From positions 341,001-405,000 of the forward strand of contig JAKOGI010000539.1 in assembly GCA_029747015.1 (NCBI GenBank): 64,000 nucleotides of DNA. The letters run 5' to 3'. This document shows, in pieces, positions 48,491-61,508 of this stretch. Each line of letters begins with the position of its first letter. The stretch's first letter is position 1. Made by a program: the position numbers and the translations under genes. Source of the stretch: Carnegiea gigantea. Taxonomy: Eukaryota > Streptophyta > Magnoliopsida > Caryophyllales > Cactaceae. Below the pieces are notes generated by a model. It had not been told where the DNA came from. It worked only from the letters and a program-made list of their open reading frames with translations, and did not search any database.

Positions 48491-49400
48491 ATGAAATCAA
48501 GATTTGGTTTTAGTTCTTGTCCAGATGGTTTGAACATTTTGTATGGTGGCAATGTATTTGGTCACGCTACCTTAAAGAACGATTTCCCTGTACTGGATTT
48601 GGATGATTGTTATAACAAATATCCTTCTAATTTTGTCTCACACTTTGATTTCAATTTAAAACCAATTAAATGGCATGCTAGGCTTGGTCATATTGACCAA
48701 AATAGGATGCGTAGGCTAGCTAAAGAAGGTCTTTTAGACCAACTCACTAAGGTTAAGTTGCCTAGATGTGAGTCGTGTCTAGCTCGCAATGTAACCGCGT
48801 AGCCTTTTGGTAAGGCTTCAAGGGCGTCAAGCCCTCTAGAGCTTATTCACTCTGATATGTATGGACACATTAGTGTGAAAGGACGTCATGGGGCTTTGTA
48901 TTTTCTCACTTTCATAGATGATTGTTCAAGATATGGGTATGTGTACCTATTATCACACCGCTATGGATATGTGTTCCAACTCTTCGAACTGATCATGGTC
49001 TGAATACCTGTTACATATGTTCAAAGAATTTTGTGAGGAAAAGGGTATGCGGGAACAACTCACAATTCCTGGCACTCCACAACAAAATGGTGTGGCAGAG
49101 TGTAGGATTCGAACATTGCTCGACATGGTCAGGTCAATATTGGCACACGCCAACCTCTCAATTAGTTTTTGGGGGGATGCGCTGCTCCCGGCGGCTTACA
49201 TCTTTAACCGTATGTCTAGTAAGAGTGTATCCGCTACCCTATATGAGTTATGACATAGTAGAAAGCCCTCCTTGAAACATTTACGCTTATGGGGTTCGAC
49301 TGGTTATGTAAATAACCCAATCCACAAACATGGGAAACTTGATCCAAGGGCCACCAAAATAGTGTTTATACGATATCCCAAACATTCTAAGGATATGTTA
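48491..49400 (+). pseudogene. Copia pre-integrase and integrase
   Basis: The HHCC pre-integrase shows as WHARLGHIDQNRMRRLAKEG and LPRCESCLA (48670-48790). Core pieces are LELIHSDMYGHISVKG (48840, first Asp) and YFLTFIDDCSRYGYVY. After a deletion and frameshift near 48960-49010, the third motif is FKEFCEEKGMREQLTIPGTP then QQNGVAE, which holds the catalytic Glu. The second Asp region (TDHG at 48982) survives in another frame. SFWGDALLPAAYIFNRM ends the core. It would join element DNA to the genome, but it is disrupted. Confidence 0.9.
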
Positions 49401-51210
49401 TGTATGGTGAACACCCTAATGGTGGTATGACAGAAGTTGATTCATATAATGTTGAGTTTCTTGAGGATGAGTTCCCAAGCATTGGTCAAATCAAACAGGA
49501 CACAGTGTTGTATGAGTTACCACTAGATGATCAACTATCTCTTAGTAAGGAGGAGGATTTAAACACTTACTGTGTCATCGAGGATAGTACTCTTCTGTTG
49601 TCTAGAAGAAATGATGAGTTGTTGGTTGCCCAAGAGAATCAACCTGAGAATGAGGTTCGTCCTCCTTCTCCAGTACATGAACATGAACATGATGTTAGTC
49701 CACTTATTCAGGATAATAGCAATGATTCTCTCTCAACTGAGGATTCTATACTCTTAGAGATAGGGGGAGGAATACCTCAGTGGGTCAGACCAGGACAGGC
49801 CCTCTACTCTGAAGGAGTGAGTGTGGAAGAATACCTCGACGATATTTTCCAATCAAATGGGAGATATTCCTGTGCACTTATTTAGACTATGAAGAGATTT
49901 TTTCTCCTGTGCTGAGAATTGCCTTTATTCGCCTACTTCTGGCCCTGGTTGCCCATTTGGATTTAGAATTAGTCCAAATGGACATAAAGACTGCTTTCCT
50001 TGATAAAAATCTTGAAGAAGAGATCTACATGGATCAACCTATTTGTTTCGTATCGAAAGGTCAAGAGGACAAAGTTTGTCATCTTAAAAGATCTATTTAT
50101 GGTCTCAAGCAGTCTTCCAGATGATGGTATTTCAGATTCTATGAAGCCGTTATTTCTTTTGGCTTAAACATGGTTTCTGAAGATCACTGCGTGTATGTCA
50201 AGAAAACTACAAAGGGGATTATGTTTCTTACTTTGTATGTTGATGATATACTATTGCCTGAAAACAACATGGAGATGATCCAAACCACTAAGTAGTGATT
50301 GTCCTCCGTCTTCAAGATGAAGGACATGGGTGAGGCTAGGTATGTCCTAGACGTAGAGATAACTCGGAACCGTTCTAAGAAGCTTCTTGGTTTGAATCAA
50401 GAAACCTACATTAATAAAATCTTAGAACGTTTTTGAATACATTATTCTAAACCTGTGGATACTCTAGTTGAAAAGGGTCTAATCTTAAGTCTCAACTAGT
50501 GTCCTGAGACAGATAAAGAAAAGGAGAGAATGAACAATGTTCCTTATGCTAGTGCAGTAGGGAGTTTAATGTATGCCATATTGTATACACGGCTAGATAT
50601 TTGCTTTGCAGTTGATTTGGTAAGTCATTATCAAAGCAACCCGGGGCCTACACATTGGCAAGCCGTCAAGTGAATCTTTTAGTACCTACGTGGTAAAAGT
50701 GATCTGGTCCTTTGCTATCAAGGTGGGGATCTTAAGTTGAGAGGATATACTGATGCTGATTGGGATGGTGATCTGGACAAATCTAGGCCTACCTTAGGAT
50801 ATGTGTTCACCTTAGGCAGGGGAGCTATATCTTGGTGCAGTGAGAAACAAAACTGCATAGCACTTTCGACTATGGAAGCAGAGTATGTTACTTGCTGTCT
50901 TGCCACTCAGGAGGCAATATGGCTAAGGAGTTTTCTACAGGTTATTGATCTCACTACTGGGATTAATGATCCTGTAGAGTTGTTGTGTGATAATACTGCT
51001 GCTATCCAATTTGTAAAAGATCCAAAGTTCCACAGGAAGACTAAACATATTAAGAGGCGTTGTCATTTTATACGAAACACTATAAAAGAGAAAGAGGCTA
51101 TCATTAAGTATGTATCTACAAGTAGGATGATAACAGATCCTTGAACTAAGCCTATTCTCAGAGATGTTTTTAAAGCTCATGTGATGAACTTAGGTCTTCG
51201 TAGGACTTAG
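49400..51210 (+). pseudogene. Copia reverse transcriptase and RNase H
   Basis: After an acidic linker (49400-49885), reverse transcriptase motifs run in one frame: LELVQMDIKTAFLDKNLEEE, IYGLKQSSR, LYVDDILLPENN (YVDD at 50236-50247 intact), MKDMGEARYVLDVEI and VGSLMYAILYTRLDI. RNase H follows with GYTDADWDGDLDKSRPT, CIALSTMEAEYV and LLCDNTAAI, whose acidic residues are intact, and ends MNLGLRRT. Stops at about 50123, 50295, 50436, 50500, 50671 and 51142 cut it, several explainable by single transitions. The last 135 codons of RNase H (50737-51144) are open. Confidence 0.93.
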
Positions 51211-52205
51211 TTTTAGATGTATCTAAGTGTATGATAGACATGTTATTACTTGTATGAAATATTTATGAAATAAAGAATGATGTTTCTTTTTCAAAAGTTC
51301 ATAAATATACAAGTACATTATAAGGCACATTGTAATGTCATCAGCTTCTGATTGGCCTAGTCACACAGGCAATCGCCCTGGCACTTGGGTAGCAGGTAGG
51401 ATGAGACTGAATCATATTGGCACTAGGTATGCAATATTGATTATTCATGCTAGGAGTGTATGAATGGAAAATATAGTCGCCTTATTAAGTCTAAGATGAG
51501 ACACGGGGGAATCGAATATAAAATAACTTTTCATATCGAAGCCTTATACCGGAATCTTGAGTGCTGAGATTAACATTTGGTATGTTGGTCTAATAGCTCA
51601 GGTTGGTTTCTTAGGTAAAAGCCAAGCTTATGATTTGCATGGCATAGAAGAGTGACATGCCCAGTTTAAGGAGAGCTATGCCATGGCACACTATCATACT
51701 GTGTGTACTAAAAGTCGACATATCTGATAAGTGATAAGTGAGTGCCCTTTCGTTATCACTGTGTGACCCTCATTGGCAATACTCCTTGACTTAGAGTTGT
51801 GATATGAGTCAAAACTTAATGTTGCTACCTTAGTATGTTATCCAAGGGCCAAGATGTATACGGTCCAGCGGAGTACATTAGGAAAGCAGTTATGCTAAGA
51901 TGGATTATTGTGATTGTCTAAGGAAGAATCATTTTCCTTATCACCATATCAAGCTCGAGCAATTATATTCAGTATATAATCAATTGATATATCAGGCATA
52001 AAGGAACAGTGTATGCCATTGGTGATGTATTTGAGTGATTCGGGGTATTAATGTTTTGTAAAGGTGTTATGTCAGTTAGATGGTGGCTTGATATGGCACT
52101 AATGGTTTCATTTTTGTCGCACGCTTAATTCCCAGAATGATGTGTGAGGGATGATTGTTGGCAGAGAGATATAAGATCGATGATCTTTGTGACCGAGGAG
52201 GGAGC
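51211..52205 (+). other. 3' untranslated region of copia element
   Basis: This 1-kb region from the RNase H end to the 3' LTR has no gene. It ends in GACCGAGGAGGGAGC (52191-52205), the polypurine tract. Confidence 0.8.
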
Positions 52206-52572
52206 TGTTGACCAGTAACGGTCACAAATAAATGGCCATAATCAAACATTTGATTCAGCAGTTACAAAAAGATTAATTGTGTATTAATCAGCATTAATCA
52301 CCCCATTAATTTACAGATTCTGTTTTGAGGCTTTATGCCACTATAAATCGATGATGGATTATGGGGTATCATCATCAATCTAAGCAACAAGCTCTCCTCC
52401 AAATCTAATACTCTTGTCCTCTCCCTCACACAAGCCTGGCCATCTAAGTGGGTTCGGGATTTGAACGTGAAGCATCCGATGACTCTAGTAGTCACCATAT
52501 CGTTTGCAGCAATCAATCAGAGGCTAAAGATTCAGGCAAACTTCCGCACCAGATAACATCTAGTTACCAACA
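52206..52572 (+). repeat. 3' LTR of copia element
   Basis: It starts TGTTGACCAGTAACGG and ends TACCAACA, followed by ATGAC. The ORF on the minus strand at 52298-52516 is a shadow of LTR sequence. Confidence 0.97.
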
Positions 52573-52577
52573 ATGAC

Positions 52578-55500
52578 AATTACAAGTCTTATATACACAA
52601 TATAGTACCACTTTTTAAATACCACCAAAGTACAAAACTGTTTTCGAGTCCGAGCAAATATTAACCACCTTCTAGAGGTAAGGTTCATATCTTTTTAATG
52701 AGATATATGAATTTTTTACACCCAAAGATTATATGTACGCCCCCAAAAAAAATAAATGAATCAAAGATTACATACATGTACACCCAAATATCACGATGAT
52801 TTCACATTTGATTATATCGACTGACCAAATACTGTCCGACTCAATAATTCATCATGCTCAGGGAACATTTTGTTGACATTTGATTTCTGGTCGTATGGTC
52901 TTCAAACATGTGCGTTGCCGATTTCTTTTCCCTTTTTAAGTTTTATGGGCAGTATTTGGATTTATATTTAATGTTTAATTAAACCCTTTTTTAAACATTC
53001 CAATGATGATGACGACCGTGCAACCCCTTTTTAATATTCAAGTAGTTTTTTTAACAATATGGTTAAAGTGATAAATTTGATTTGATTAGTTCACATTATT
53101 CTCATGTACCAAATATTCAAATTACTTGGCGCGAGAAATGTTATATGTTTATTTCATACTATTTGATTAATCTATGCTCATGTAATGTTTTAGCTTCATC
53201 ATGGTTAGATACTATTCCTTGCATATAGTTACATACATAATTTTCTATTTTCTTTGTCAACATCTAAATTACATTTAGTATCCATTAAAAATTTAGAGTT
53301 TAAGAGTTGATTTATATGCATATGTAGGATACAAAAAATTGGACGAGTGGCATCCATAACTCACAAATGTCATAACCACACCTCATATTAGACGAGGCTT
53401 ATCTCTCAATTTTGATGAAATCTATAGGTGGCTTTTGCGTTCTGTCGTGTGTGAATGTCTTCCCCATCAATTTTGCTATAATCACAGGTACTATTGAATC
53501 AAGACTAAATCACAGTATAACAATCTGGAAAAGCCTCATTGTACAAAACTACCCAATAGCAATTACATGAGTAATGTTACGTGTGTTTATATATACGAAT
53601 ACTCTGATCATATAAATGTGTCAACTTATCCCAGCATTATATCCGCATGCAGGACTAAATTATATTATCAACTTTTGGTCTCCAAGGTACCTTCTTAGCT
53701 TACCCTGATACTCCATGTTGAACTAAATTTCCTGCAAAAGGATATGACATTCTATGGAACACAACCTATGCAATGATCTTTATTAGAACTTAGTAAAAAA
53801 GTCCGCCGAGAAAAATAAAACAAAAAATTAGTGGTCAATTTATATTAAGGTGAGTTTGGTTGCATGATAAATTATTCGATTGAACAATATTCGGTCAATA
53901 GAAAACCTAACTTCAAACTATATATATTACCATATTTAAACAAAATAATAAAGAATAAAGACTTGCTATTATAAATATTGAATATTAGAGATAATAAACA
54001 TATTATTATTATAGTTACAATCTTATTTACTATAAATAAACATCTCTAAGAAATAATAAAAGATTTCTCCTATCAAAAAAAAAAAAAAAAGATTTCTAAA
54101 ATCTATTATTACTACTACTATTATTAAGGTCAAAAACTTTACAAAACATTACAAATCAAAAGTCTAGGCACAATAAATTAGTGCATTGTATTCCTCCGCG
54201 GAAAAGGAAATGTGCTTTCCAAATGAGACACATGTATATATACACATTAATTTCGGTTAATACATACAGATTATATAAAAAGGATGGCATTGTGATTTCA
54301 ATATAGCCCATGAAAGAATAATCTCAATTTCCTCCATAAGAGGGCTGACTGTGCGGGTTCTTAATTATGCAAGACCCGAAACTTCATCAAGAACCTACAT
54401 TTAATTTTTTTAAAAAAAAAAAAAAACAAACAAACATGGTAGTTAGGGAATACATAGCGAACAGAGAGGGATAATCTGTACTACAAATTCAGTTAATTTT
54501 CAAAATGATCTCTGTTTGGCTCGAATACAATGTGCACGCCCAACCTGTCGCTCTTAATTATCAGACAACCCCATTTTGTCCCAGATGCAAATTGGTTAGC
54601 CAAACTAAACTCTTGACCAATACCGCTTGTATTTTGAAGACAGAACACGTAGACTAACCAATAGCAACCCCAAAGAGCACCAAGATCCAAATGGCACAAC
54701 TCAAACGACACTTGATATAAAATTCTGTCAAGCCAAACATAACCCCAACCAAATGAAATTGACTGGACAAAAAACGAATGGAGCTCCAGGGTGGAGGATA
54801 GTAGCTCAAGCTGTGTAGGATGTACTAAACCTTGCTATTATTACTGAGTTCTTACCGTTCTAAAAAGGCAAAACTGGTATATGCAAAGAAAAAGAGGAAA
54901 AGAAAACATGCGTACTTTCTAGCAATTGAAAAAGTTTCTGCTGCCTAAAACATTCTGCAAGACTATACTGCAATATTGGATTGAAACATAATGTTTGATA
55001 AAGTATATCCTAGTTCTGTTGTAGAATCTTGTTAATTCAGTTGTAACGGTAAGGTTCAAGTCCAAGTAGGGTTAATTTCAACTGGGCCATTGTTTAGGTC
55101 AAAGAAACCTCGGTTTGGGTCGCATTTGAGTTACGTCATTTTTAGTTTTAGTGAACTCTAAAATCCATTGATGGTTGGTCCAATGAACTTGTCTACTAAG
55201 CAACGCAACTTTGCAAGAAACTTTTGGTTAGGATAGGTTTGAGTTGCTTCAATTGTTGTTTAGGTTAAAACCGCCTAAGATTCTGGGCTAAGTAATGAAT
55301 CCAGGTCATTCAGATCGATTAGGATCAGCTTAACTCCATTTTGGATCTCAGCTTGAGGAGGTCATTCGGTCAGACAATTGGCTGTAGTTACTTTTCCAAG
55401 TCCAGCCTACTCTCCCCTACACCCCTGCAGCCCTGCTTAACCAGATTTCAGGGTATTGCTTGACTATAAGAAGAAAAACAAAAGATTAGCCAATGCGAGG

Positions 55501-55717
55501 GGAAAAGGAGAATTCTCAAATGAGGTTGGCAGTCCCCTTGTATGACAAGCAAAGAAACTAGAAAACAGAAACGAAGGCAGAGAAACCTCTTAATGCAACG
55601 ATGACGTATGACAAGAATGTATGCTTGTCTGTGAAGACAACACACTGCAAAAGGGGGGGGCGGGTAACATTAAAATCATGGGATGCAATCACTTACTTGC
55701 GTGTGCCAGTGACAGCT
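52578..55717. other. Intergenic region 3' of HCF136
   Basis: No gene is supported over 3.1 kb. It is AT-rich with A-runs at 54076-54090 and 54410-54426. A G-run and a short ORF (55601-55855) are shadows of HCF136 sequence. I see no clear AATAAA on the minus strand just after the stop codon, so the transcript end is unknown. Confidence 0.6.
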
Positions 55718-58700
55718 TCATCCCAGGTACCGCAGCAAAACTCCATCATTTCCAAGCACAAACCCAGTTTTCTCATTAATAAACCTGAAAAATGCAGGTT
55801 GATTTCCCTCAGCCAGAATGAGGAAACATGTGGAGTAAATGAGGCAATTCGATAGTTTAAATAATTGAGATACCCACAAAGTCTACACAAGTCAATCATA
55901 CATTTTCGCCCCATCCAACCTTGTTTTTGGGGGGGGGGGGTGTTGCACAAACTCCTCTAGTTTGATATAAACAATCTACTTGTTTTTTGTTCTATGTTTT
56001 CTTTCAGTGCAAGGGGGAGGGCAAAGTGACTCATAAATTCAGTACTTGCCTACTTGCCTTTGAGGAGGACACCAGCTTTGATTCCAACACTTCCCTCACC
56101 CCTTACTCAACAAGGTAAAGAATGGTGGGAAAGTGGAGAATTTGAAAAGCAAAGCTTTATTTCACATTCCATGGCTTCATTAATGCCAATTGCATAAAGG
56201 CCATATTCACTAAATGCATATTTCATACTTCTCAAAGGATATTCTGAACTTAAAATTTTCTTCCCCTTTCCTCCCACTTATTTCTTACTTAGACTAGATC
56301 TTAATAAAAAAAAATAACCATCATGATCCATGGTCTCTGGCCCATTTGAATGATGAATAGCAGTATTAGATTATGGAGGAAATGGGCTTACTTCACAGAA
56401 TAAAGATTTGCTGCTATATTATCAGCTGCTTTGTCACGTGTCCAAGTCTTGCCCCCATTTGTGGTTTTCAACAGTATCCCACTGCCTCCAGCTGCCCAAG
56501 CTTCATCCTATGTTAGGTTAATTCAGAACATTACTGAATGACAGAAAGACCAGGTGAGTTTGTTGCCAATGGCGGGTAGAAGGCTAAGTGGAAACAGCCT
56601 TTTCCTCAGGGAAGCAGCAGCCCTGGCTTTTGTCTAGTCACCAGGACTGCAGAATGACATATGCAAGTATAGAAGACTACTATTAGCCATTTTGCTTACG
56701 GCAAAAGTCTAATGCTTCACTATCTACATAAAACCTACTAAAAAACATTAATATACAAAACTCATACCATCAAGGGAAAGCTATTCAGTAGAACACAAAT
56801 TTACTTTACTTTCATTTTCAGCAGAAGCAAAACGAAATTCAGCTTTGGTGCGTTAGCAAAAACAAATCTCTCACTTTAACCGTTTTCCAGTTCCTTTCTT
56901 TCTGATCTATATGCACCATGTCCCCATGTTTCAAACTCAGGATTGCAAGGGTATGGTTGTCGAGTGTGTAAACGGACCTGCCTTGCGAGGGTTATTATTT
57001 CTATTATGCAGGAGTTGAAGCCTCCTTTTCTTTTCCTTTGGGGGGAGGGGGTTGCAGGGAAAAATCATAGGATGTAGGATTCACGCTAAACGGTCATTTG
57101 ATGAAAAAAAATGAAATTGCAACTAGTTTATTAACAGGGTACTTCATATAAATCTCCTAGTTCCTACATATATACATTGGGGATTCATACTCTGTTCTGG
57201 GGTTTGTTTTCCAGTCCGTCTCTTTCAAAAGAATACTTGAGAACCTAAAGGTCATACAACTTAATTCAGTTTTTTGTTTTTTTTTTTTTTTTGGGTACTA
57301 ATCTTCTGTCTGTTCAAAAGGAAGGGGTCAGTCTACAGAATTGTGATTGCAGACAACACTTGCAGATATGTATGTTTCAAGATTAACTTCATTACTGTAC
57401 TAACGTGAATTCAAAACGGAGTCAGCTTCAACTTTATGGCTTTGTGGACACCCCGATGTCAATCAACGCAGTTTTCGAGTTGACAACGCCCCCATGGGAG
57501 GGAAAGAGATCCATGACATAAAAAATGGAAAAATAAATAAATAAATAAAATCAACTTCTTCTTACCACATCCCAAGGCCAACTTAAAAAGGAAAAAAGAT
57601 AATTGAATTTGTAATCACGCATTATCTTCTATGTGCCATACAGAGGAAACTTATTGGGCCAGCACCTGTGAGCGATATCCTACATCAAGGATGCCAAAAC
57701 CACGACTTTGAACTGGCACTTCTTCAAACTCCCCCGTTATCTGAGTTACACAAGGTCATTGCCATTAAGGTCTGAACAATGAAGGCCACAACAAAGATTT
57801 CACTGTACAGAGCATCTCGCAATGCCCGGGGGAGGTGAACAACAGAAGTTGAAAACCAAATAAACTATTAGACTATTAGAGCAAGATAAAAAATGGTCCA
57901 GTAACAAATGCTGCTTAGTTACCGAAATACAAAACCTTATCAGTGCTCCTGATTAAGCATCAGAACATCCACATTGATCAAATTTCTCATTCAACATAAT
58001 GCAACCCAATCAAGCTTTCCATGCAATCAAGTTTAAGCAACCAAGGAAGCCAACGGATAAAAGAGGACATCTTGAAATATCCAAATACATGCCACATCAA
58101 TATAACCAATGAATGCTCTGGTCACTGATGTATATTACGCATCCCAGTCAGACCTCTGAATGAATAACAACTACCATTGAAATTACAATAATCATAAGAT
58201 ACAGGGTCGACAAATGTCAATCACTTAGGTACTGCATGTATGAATCAACACTGCCGGCTCTTATATATTTACTCAAATGCTAAAATACATTCAGTTGGTC
58301 ACTGTAGAGCTCGTCTAGTTAACACATCCATCATCATATATGCACAAACTAGCACCTATAACTGCACAACTTCTGACGTTAAAAATCATAAACACCACTA
58401 GCATCGCACTGCAACAATAATGATCCAGAGAAGACAGTTAGGGAGACTGCTAGTTCAACAAATGTAGTGGAACAAATTTACATGCTTAACTACAATTTCA
58501 AAGTTCTAACTAGAACCTAGTATATGAGATTGCTTAATCAGAAAAAAGCAAAGGATTCAAGTGCTCAATTGTGGTAAGAGGTTGTCTCTTTTGAATTTTT
58601 CAGATAGATAATTATATGCATGCGAGTGTGACAGCATGATGATCTTTGTATTAGCTTCGTTTGTATATGGGTGTCACACCCTGATGTCACATTAATATAT

Positions 58701-58902
58701 TTTTGATTTCTCATCAGGAAAAAAAAACAAAAACAAAACGCAATGAAGTCCCATGTCAATAAAAGATGTTAGCACAGACCCCAGTGCCTTTGCTTAGATA
58801 AAGTCCACCACCACGTACAAGTAACCAAAGACCTCCATCAGCTCTCCATCCCATGTTTTGGATTCTTCTTGCAACAGATCTGTTATGTGGCTGCCAGAAA
58901 GC
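55718..58902 (-). CDS. HCF136: Photosystem II stability/assembly factor HCF136, last four exons (partial)
   Basis: The exons on the minus strand are 58780-58902, 57666-57740, 56392-56507 and 55718-55784, with stop TGA at 55718-55720. They give 41, 25, 38+2 nt and 22 codons including the stop, all in phase. Introns begin GTCTGT, GTGCTG and GTAAGC and end in AG. The product reads AFWQPHNRSVARRIQNMGWR, LLVRGGGLYLSKGTG, ITGEFEEVPVQSRGFGILDV, EAWAAGGSGILLKTTNGGKT, KAADNIAANLYSV and ends TGFVLGNDGVLLRYLG. It matches my knowledge of the plant HCF136/Ycf48 C-terminus almost residue for residue. TNGGKTW is a BNR/Asp-box-like repeat of its beta-propeller. The protein acts in the thylakoid lumen, helping to assemble the photosystem II reaction centre. 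Upstream exons are not visible to the right edge. With clean splice sites I think the gene is functional, but truncation cannot be excluded. Confidence 0.94.
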
Positions 58903-58918
58903 CTGCACACAATCAATA

Positions 58919-59215
58919 GATACTATTAGAGTATAAAATATAAACCTATTTATGGGCCTTCAACCATCAGCTTAAACTTTTGATTGAGATAGTTCTTCAA
59001 CATAATATCAGAGTCTTTCTAACCGAGAGATCTCTAGTTCGAATCTTAGCAGCCCCCATATCGATTTATTGCGCAAGGTAAGGGGAACCTTTGCAGCATC
59101 TACGCTTCGAGCTCAAAGGGCATTTGCATAAGGAGTTGTGTTAGAGTATAAACCTATTCCTAGGCCTTCAACCATCAGTTTAAACTTTTGATTGAGATGG
59201 TTCTCGAACAGATAC
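58919..59215 (+). mobile_element. TRIM (terminal-repeat retrotransposon in miniature), 287 bp
   Basis: The two short LTRs are 58924-59002 (starting TATTAGAGTATAAA) and 59139-59210 (TGTTAGAGTATAAACC ... TCGAACA). They share TGGGCCTTCAACCATCAG-like sequence and TTAAACTTTTGATTGAGAT. TAATATCAGAGTC directly after the 5' LTR is a one- or two-base variant of the Met-type primer site. The 5-bp duplications GATAC (58919-58923, 59211-59215) are perfect. It is non-coding and lies in the intron of HCF136 just upstream of the exon ending at 58902. Confidence 0.93.
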
Positions 59216-59573
59216 GTAGAGGTGAATAGCAGTGGAAAGACGTGTCTGGTGACCGCAGGATCTAAAATGACTAGAAGTTATATCCAACAGATAAGAAGAT
59301 GTGACACAATTGGATTTTAGAAATCATTTTACTAGGATCTGCCATCATAAGAAAGCGATGAAGTATGATTATCTTTTTCTTCTGAATAAGTCACCTTAGT
59401 TTTAAAGGCACTGTTGAATGTGAAATTTTAATAATTTAGATCAAGTAAAATTAATATTCTTTAAATTTGAAATAGATCCCCAAAAAAAGGGGTGCCATGA
59501 CTAGATACAAGTTATGAAAACTAAAAAAAATATGTCCATGCGTTGACCTCTGGCCCGATTGATATCAGCCTAA

Positions 59574-59628
<55 letters not shown>

Positions 59629-61311
59629 AGGGTCACGTGGGTTTGTGAGGTCTCAGACACAAAAAGCAAAAGCAACTTGCATGTCAGGCACTTGCTTTGT
59701 AATTTGCATTAACATAAGGAATTGTGTGGTTACAAAAACACAAGCACAATTCTACCATAATTAAAAATTTTTTTAACTATCGAAATTGACTTATTTAAGC
59801 TGTTGATTACACAGCAAGTAATCCAAATCTTTGATTTCTTTTACCAATTACTTGCTGAGGCAGTTAACGCAAAGGAAAAATTGTATCTTTCCTCTCTTTT
59901 GTACCCTTGTTCGAGACAGTTATTCTTACTTATTTTTTTCTTTCCTGAGTCCCCCGGGGAAGATGTTGAGAAAGTAGAGAACTGAGATATTCTTCATTTG
60001 CCTTTGCTTCTTTAATTGCAGAGCTAGTTTATCACATCTGGGTTAGTGCTGAGATATAAGTTTTTTTTTTTTTGGTTATTTAAAGCAAGCTTTCTCTGCT
60101 TTTGCTTCTCTCTCCTCCATTTCCACAATTAGTGTCGGATATGGAACTTAATATGCAGTGCTATATTCTTCAATTGCTTCGCTCTAATATATTTCAATTT
60201 CCATGTTTTTCCATTAGTTTACAACAATCTCTCCTTTTAATCCCTCTATCATTATTGTTCCCTTGTCATCTTCTTCTACGGAGACAAAACTTAAATTAAT
60301 TATTAAGACCTCGAACTACTAAATGTCGATCTTTGAGTTGTCCTAAATTCATCTGGATATTACAAATGAATTGAATGGAGATATTTGGAGAGAGAATTCC
60401 CCCCCCCCCCCCCAATCTCTTTCGCTTTCAATCCTTCATGAAAACTATCAATTTTGCCTTAGGTTAGTTTAATGGCCCATGGAATTGAGTCAGGGGGGTT
60501 CACATCTCCCATGGCTACCAACATCTGTAGTGATGAGTTTGGCTTTGGGCTTAAAAGCGGTGCAGACCCGAGAAACAGGTAGAAAAAGAAAATAGAGGGG
60601 AGAGAATAATCAGGCACTGGGAGGCATAGAGGAAAGAGAGTGGGAGACTAGTGGGATAGTGGGTGGCTCACAAAAACCACTGGTTGTAGCCGGTTGATAA
60701 AAATCATAGCTAGCAACGGTTTAGATTTGTCAAGACAAGATGAAGGATGATTATGATTTTTAATTACTATAGTTAAATAAATTTTCAACCATGGCAGAAT
60801 CTTCGAAAACACAAACAACAAAAAAAAAGGGGGGGGAAGGCTGCTGAGGGAAGTTAAGAGTTAGTGGGTTGTGGGGTTGGCAGTTGCCCACGTTTTCTTC
60901 CCACTATCTTGCTTTAACTATTCAACCCTTCTTATTATAAAAGGGATAGAGGAACAAAACAGAAGAGCGGTTTTGACAGTGAAAATAGAGACCCAAAAAA
61001 AAAAAAGAAGCAGAGCTTGGAAAGGAAAAATACAGCAGAGGGAGACGGTAGAAAATATACCCAAAAAAAAAAAAAAGAGGTAGGAATAGTGAGATTGAAG
61101 ATTGAAGCAGAGCACGAAGCTAAAAAGAAGAAGACATCGAGCAAGAAGCATCAAGGAATTGAAGGTGATTCAACAACAAAGGCGAATTTCCGATGTCCAT
61201 CGTCTTTCATTCATTGTTCATCTCCACCGTTGCCAACCACCAACGGATGAAGCCAGTCACGACAACCATGACTGGACCCCCACCAAACTCCCAATTTCTA
61301 ATGTCTAAACC
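59216..61311. other. AT-rich region, probably HCF136 intron or 5' flank
   Basis: It contains (TA)n at 59577-59622, a T-run at 60061-60074, a C-run at 60400-60414, A/G runs at 60826-60840 and A-runs at 60995-61006 and 61063-61075. I found no HCF136 exon or other gene. ORFs at 59803-61308 are of low complexity. Confidence 0.6.
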
Positions 61312-61508
61312 GTGTCCTGCTAGACCCATAATCTAAACCCGGATCCTGCTGGATCCTTAGTCCCGTTAAGATCATAAATCAAATTTGAATCCTGTAGAAT
61401 CTTGGGTTATGCTGAACCCACGAACTCTTGGGTCCTACAGGATCTCGGTTCCTGCCGGAACCATGAAGATCCTGGATTATACTGAATATCCCGGTTCCTG
61501 TTGGAACC
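61312..61508. repeat. Array of 16-bp palindromes, GGWTCCTGYNGGAWCC type
   Basis: Six units start at 61312, 61341, 61387, 61430, 61447 and 61493. Examples are GGATCCTGCTGGATCC, GGTTCCTGCCGGAACC and GGTTCCTGTTGGAACC. Each has 6-bp inverted arms around a 4-bp centre, and spacing is mostly 43-46 bp. Two or three units have mismatched arms. Confidence 0.8.

Larger units (their letters stand above)
45224..52572 (+). mobile_element. Ty1/copia retrotransposon, structurally complete, 7349 bp
   Basis: LTRs are at 45224-45591 and 52206-52572 and start TGTTGACC and end CCAACA. Perfect 5-bp duplications ATGAC lie at 45219-45223 and 52573-52577. A Met-type primer site follows the 5' LTR and a purine tract precedes the 3' LTR. 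The coding order gag, protease, integrase, reverse transcriptase, RNase H identifies Ty1/copia. All frames are broken. I leave the lineage unassigned. Confidence 0.97.

Noticed and set aside
60871..61308. Lys-rich and Phe-rich ORFs on both strands
   Set aside because: Caused by A-runs and GA-rich sequence. No domain or splice evidence.
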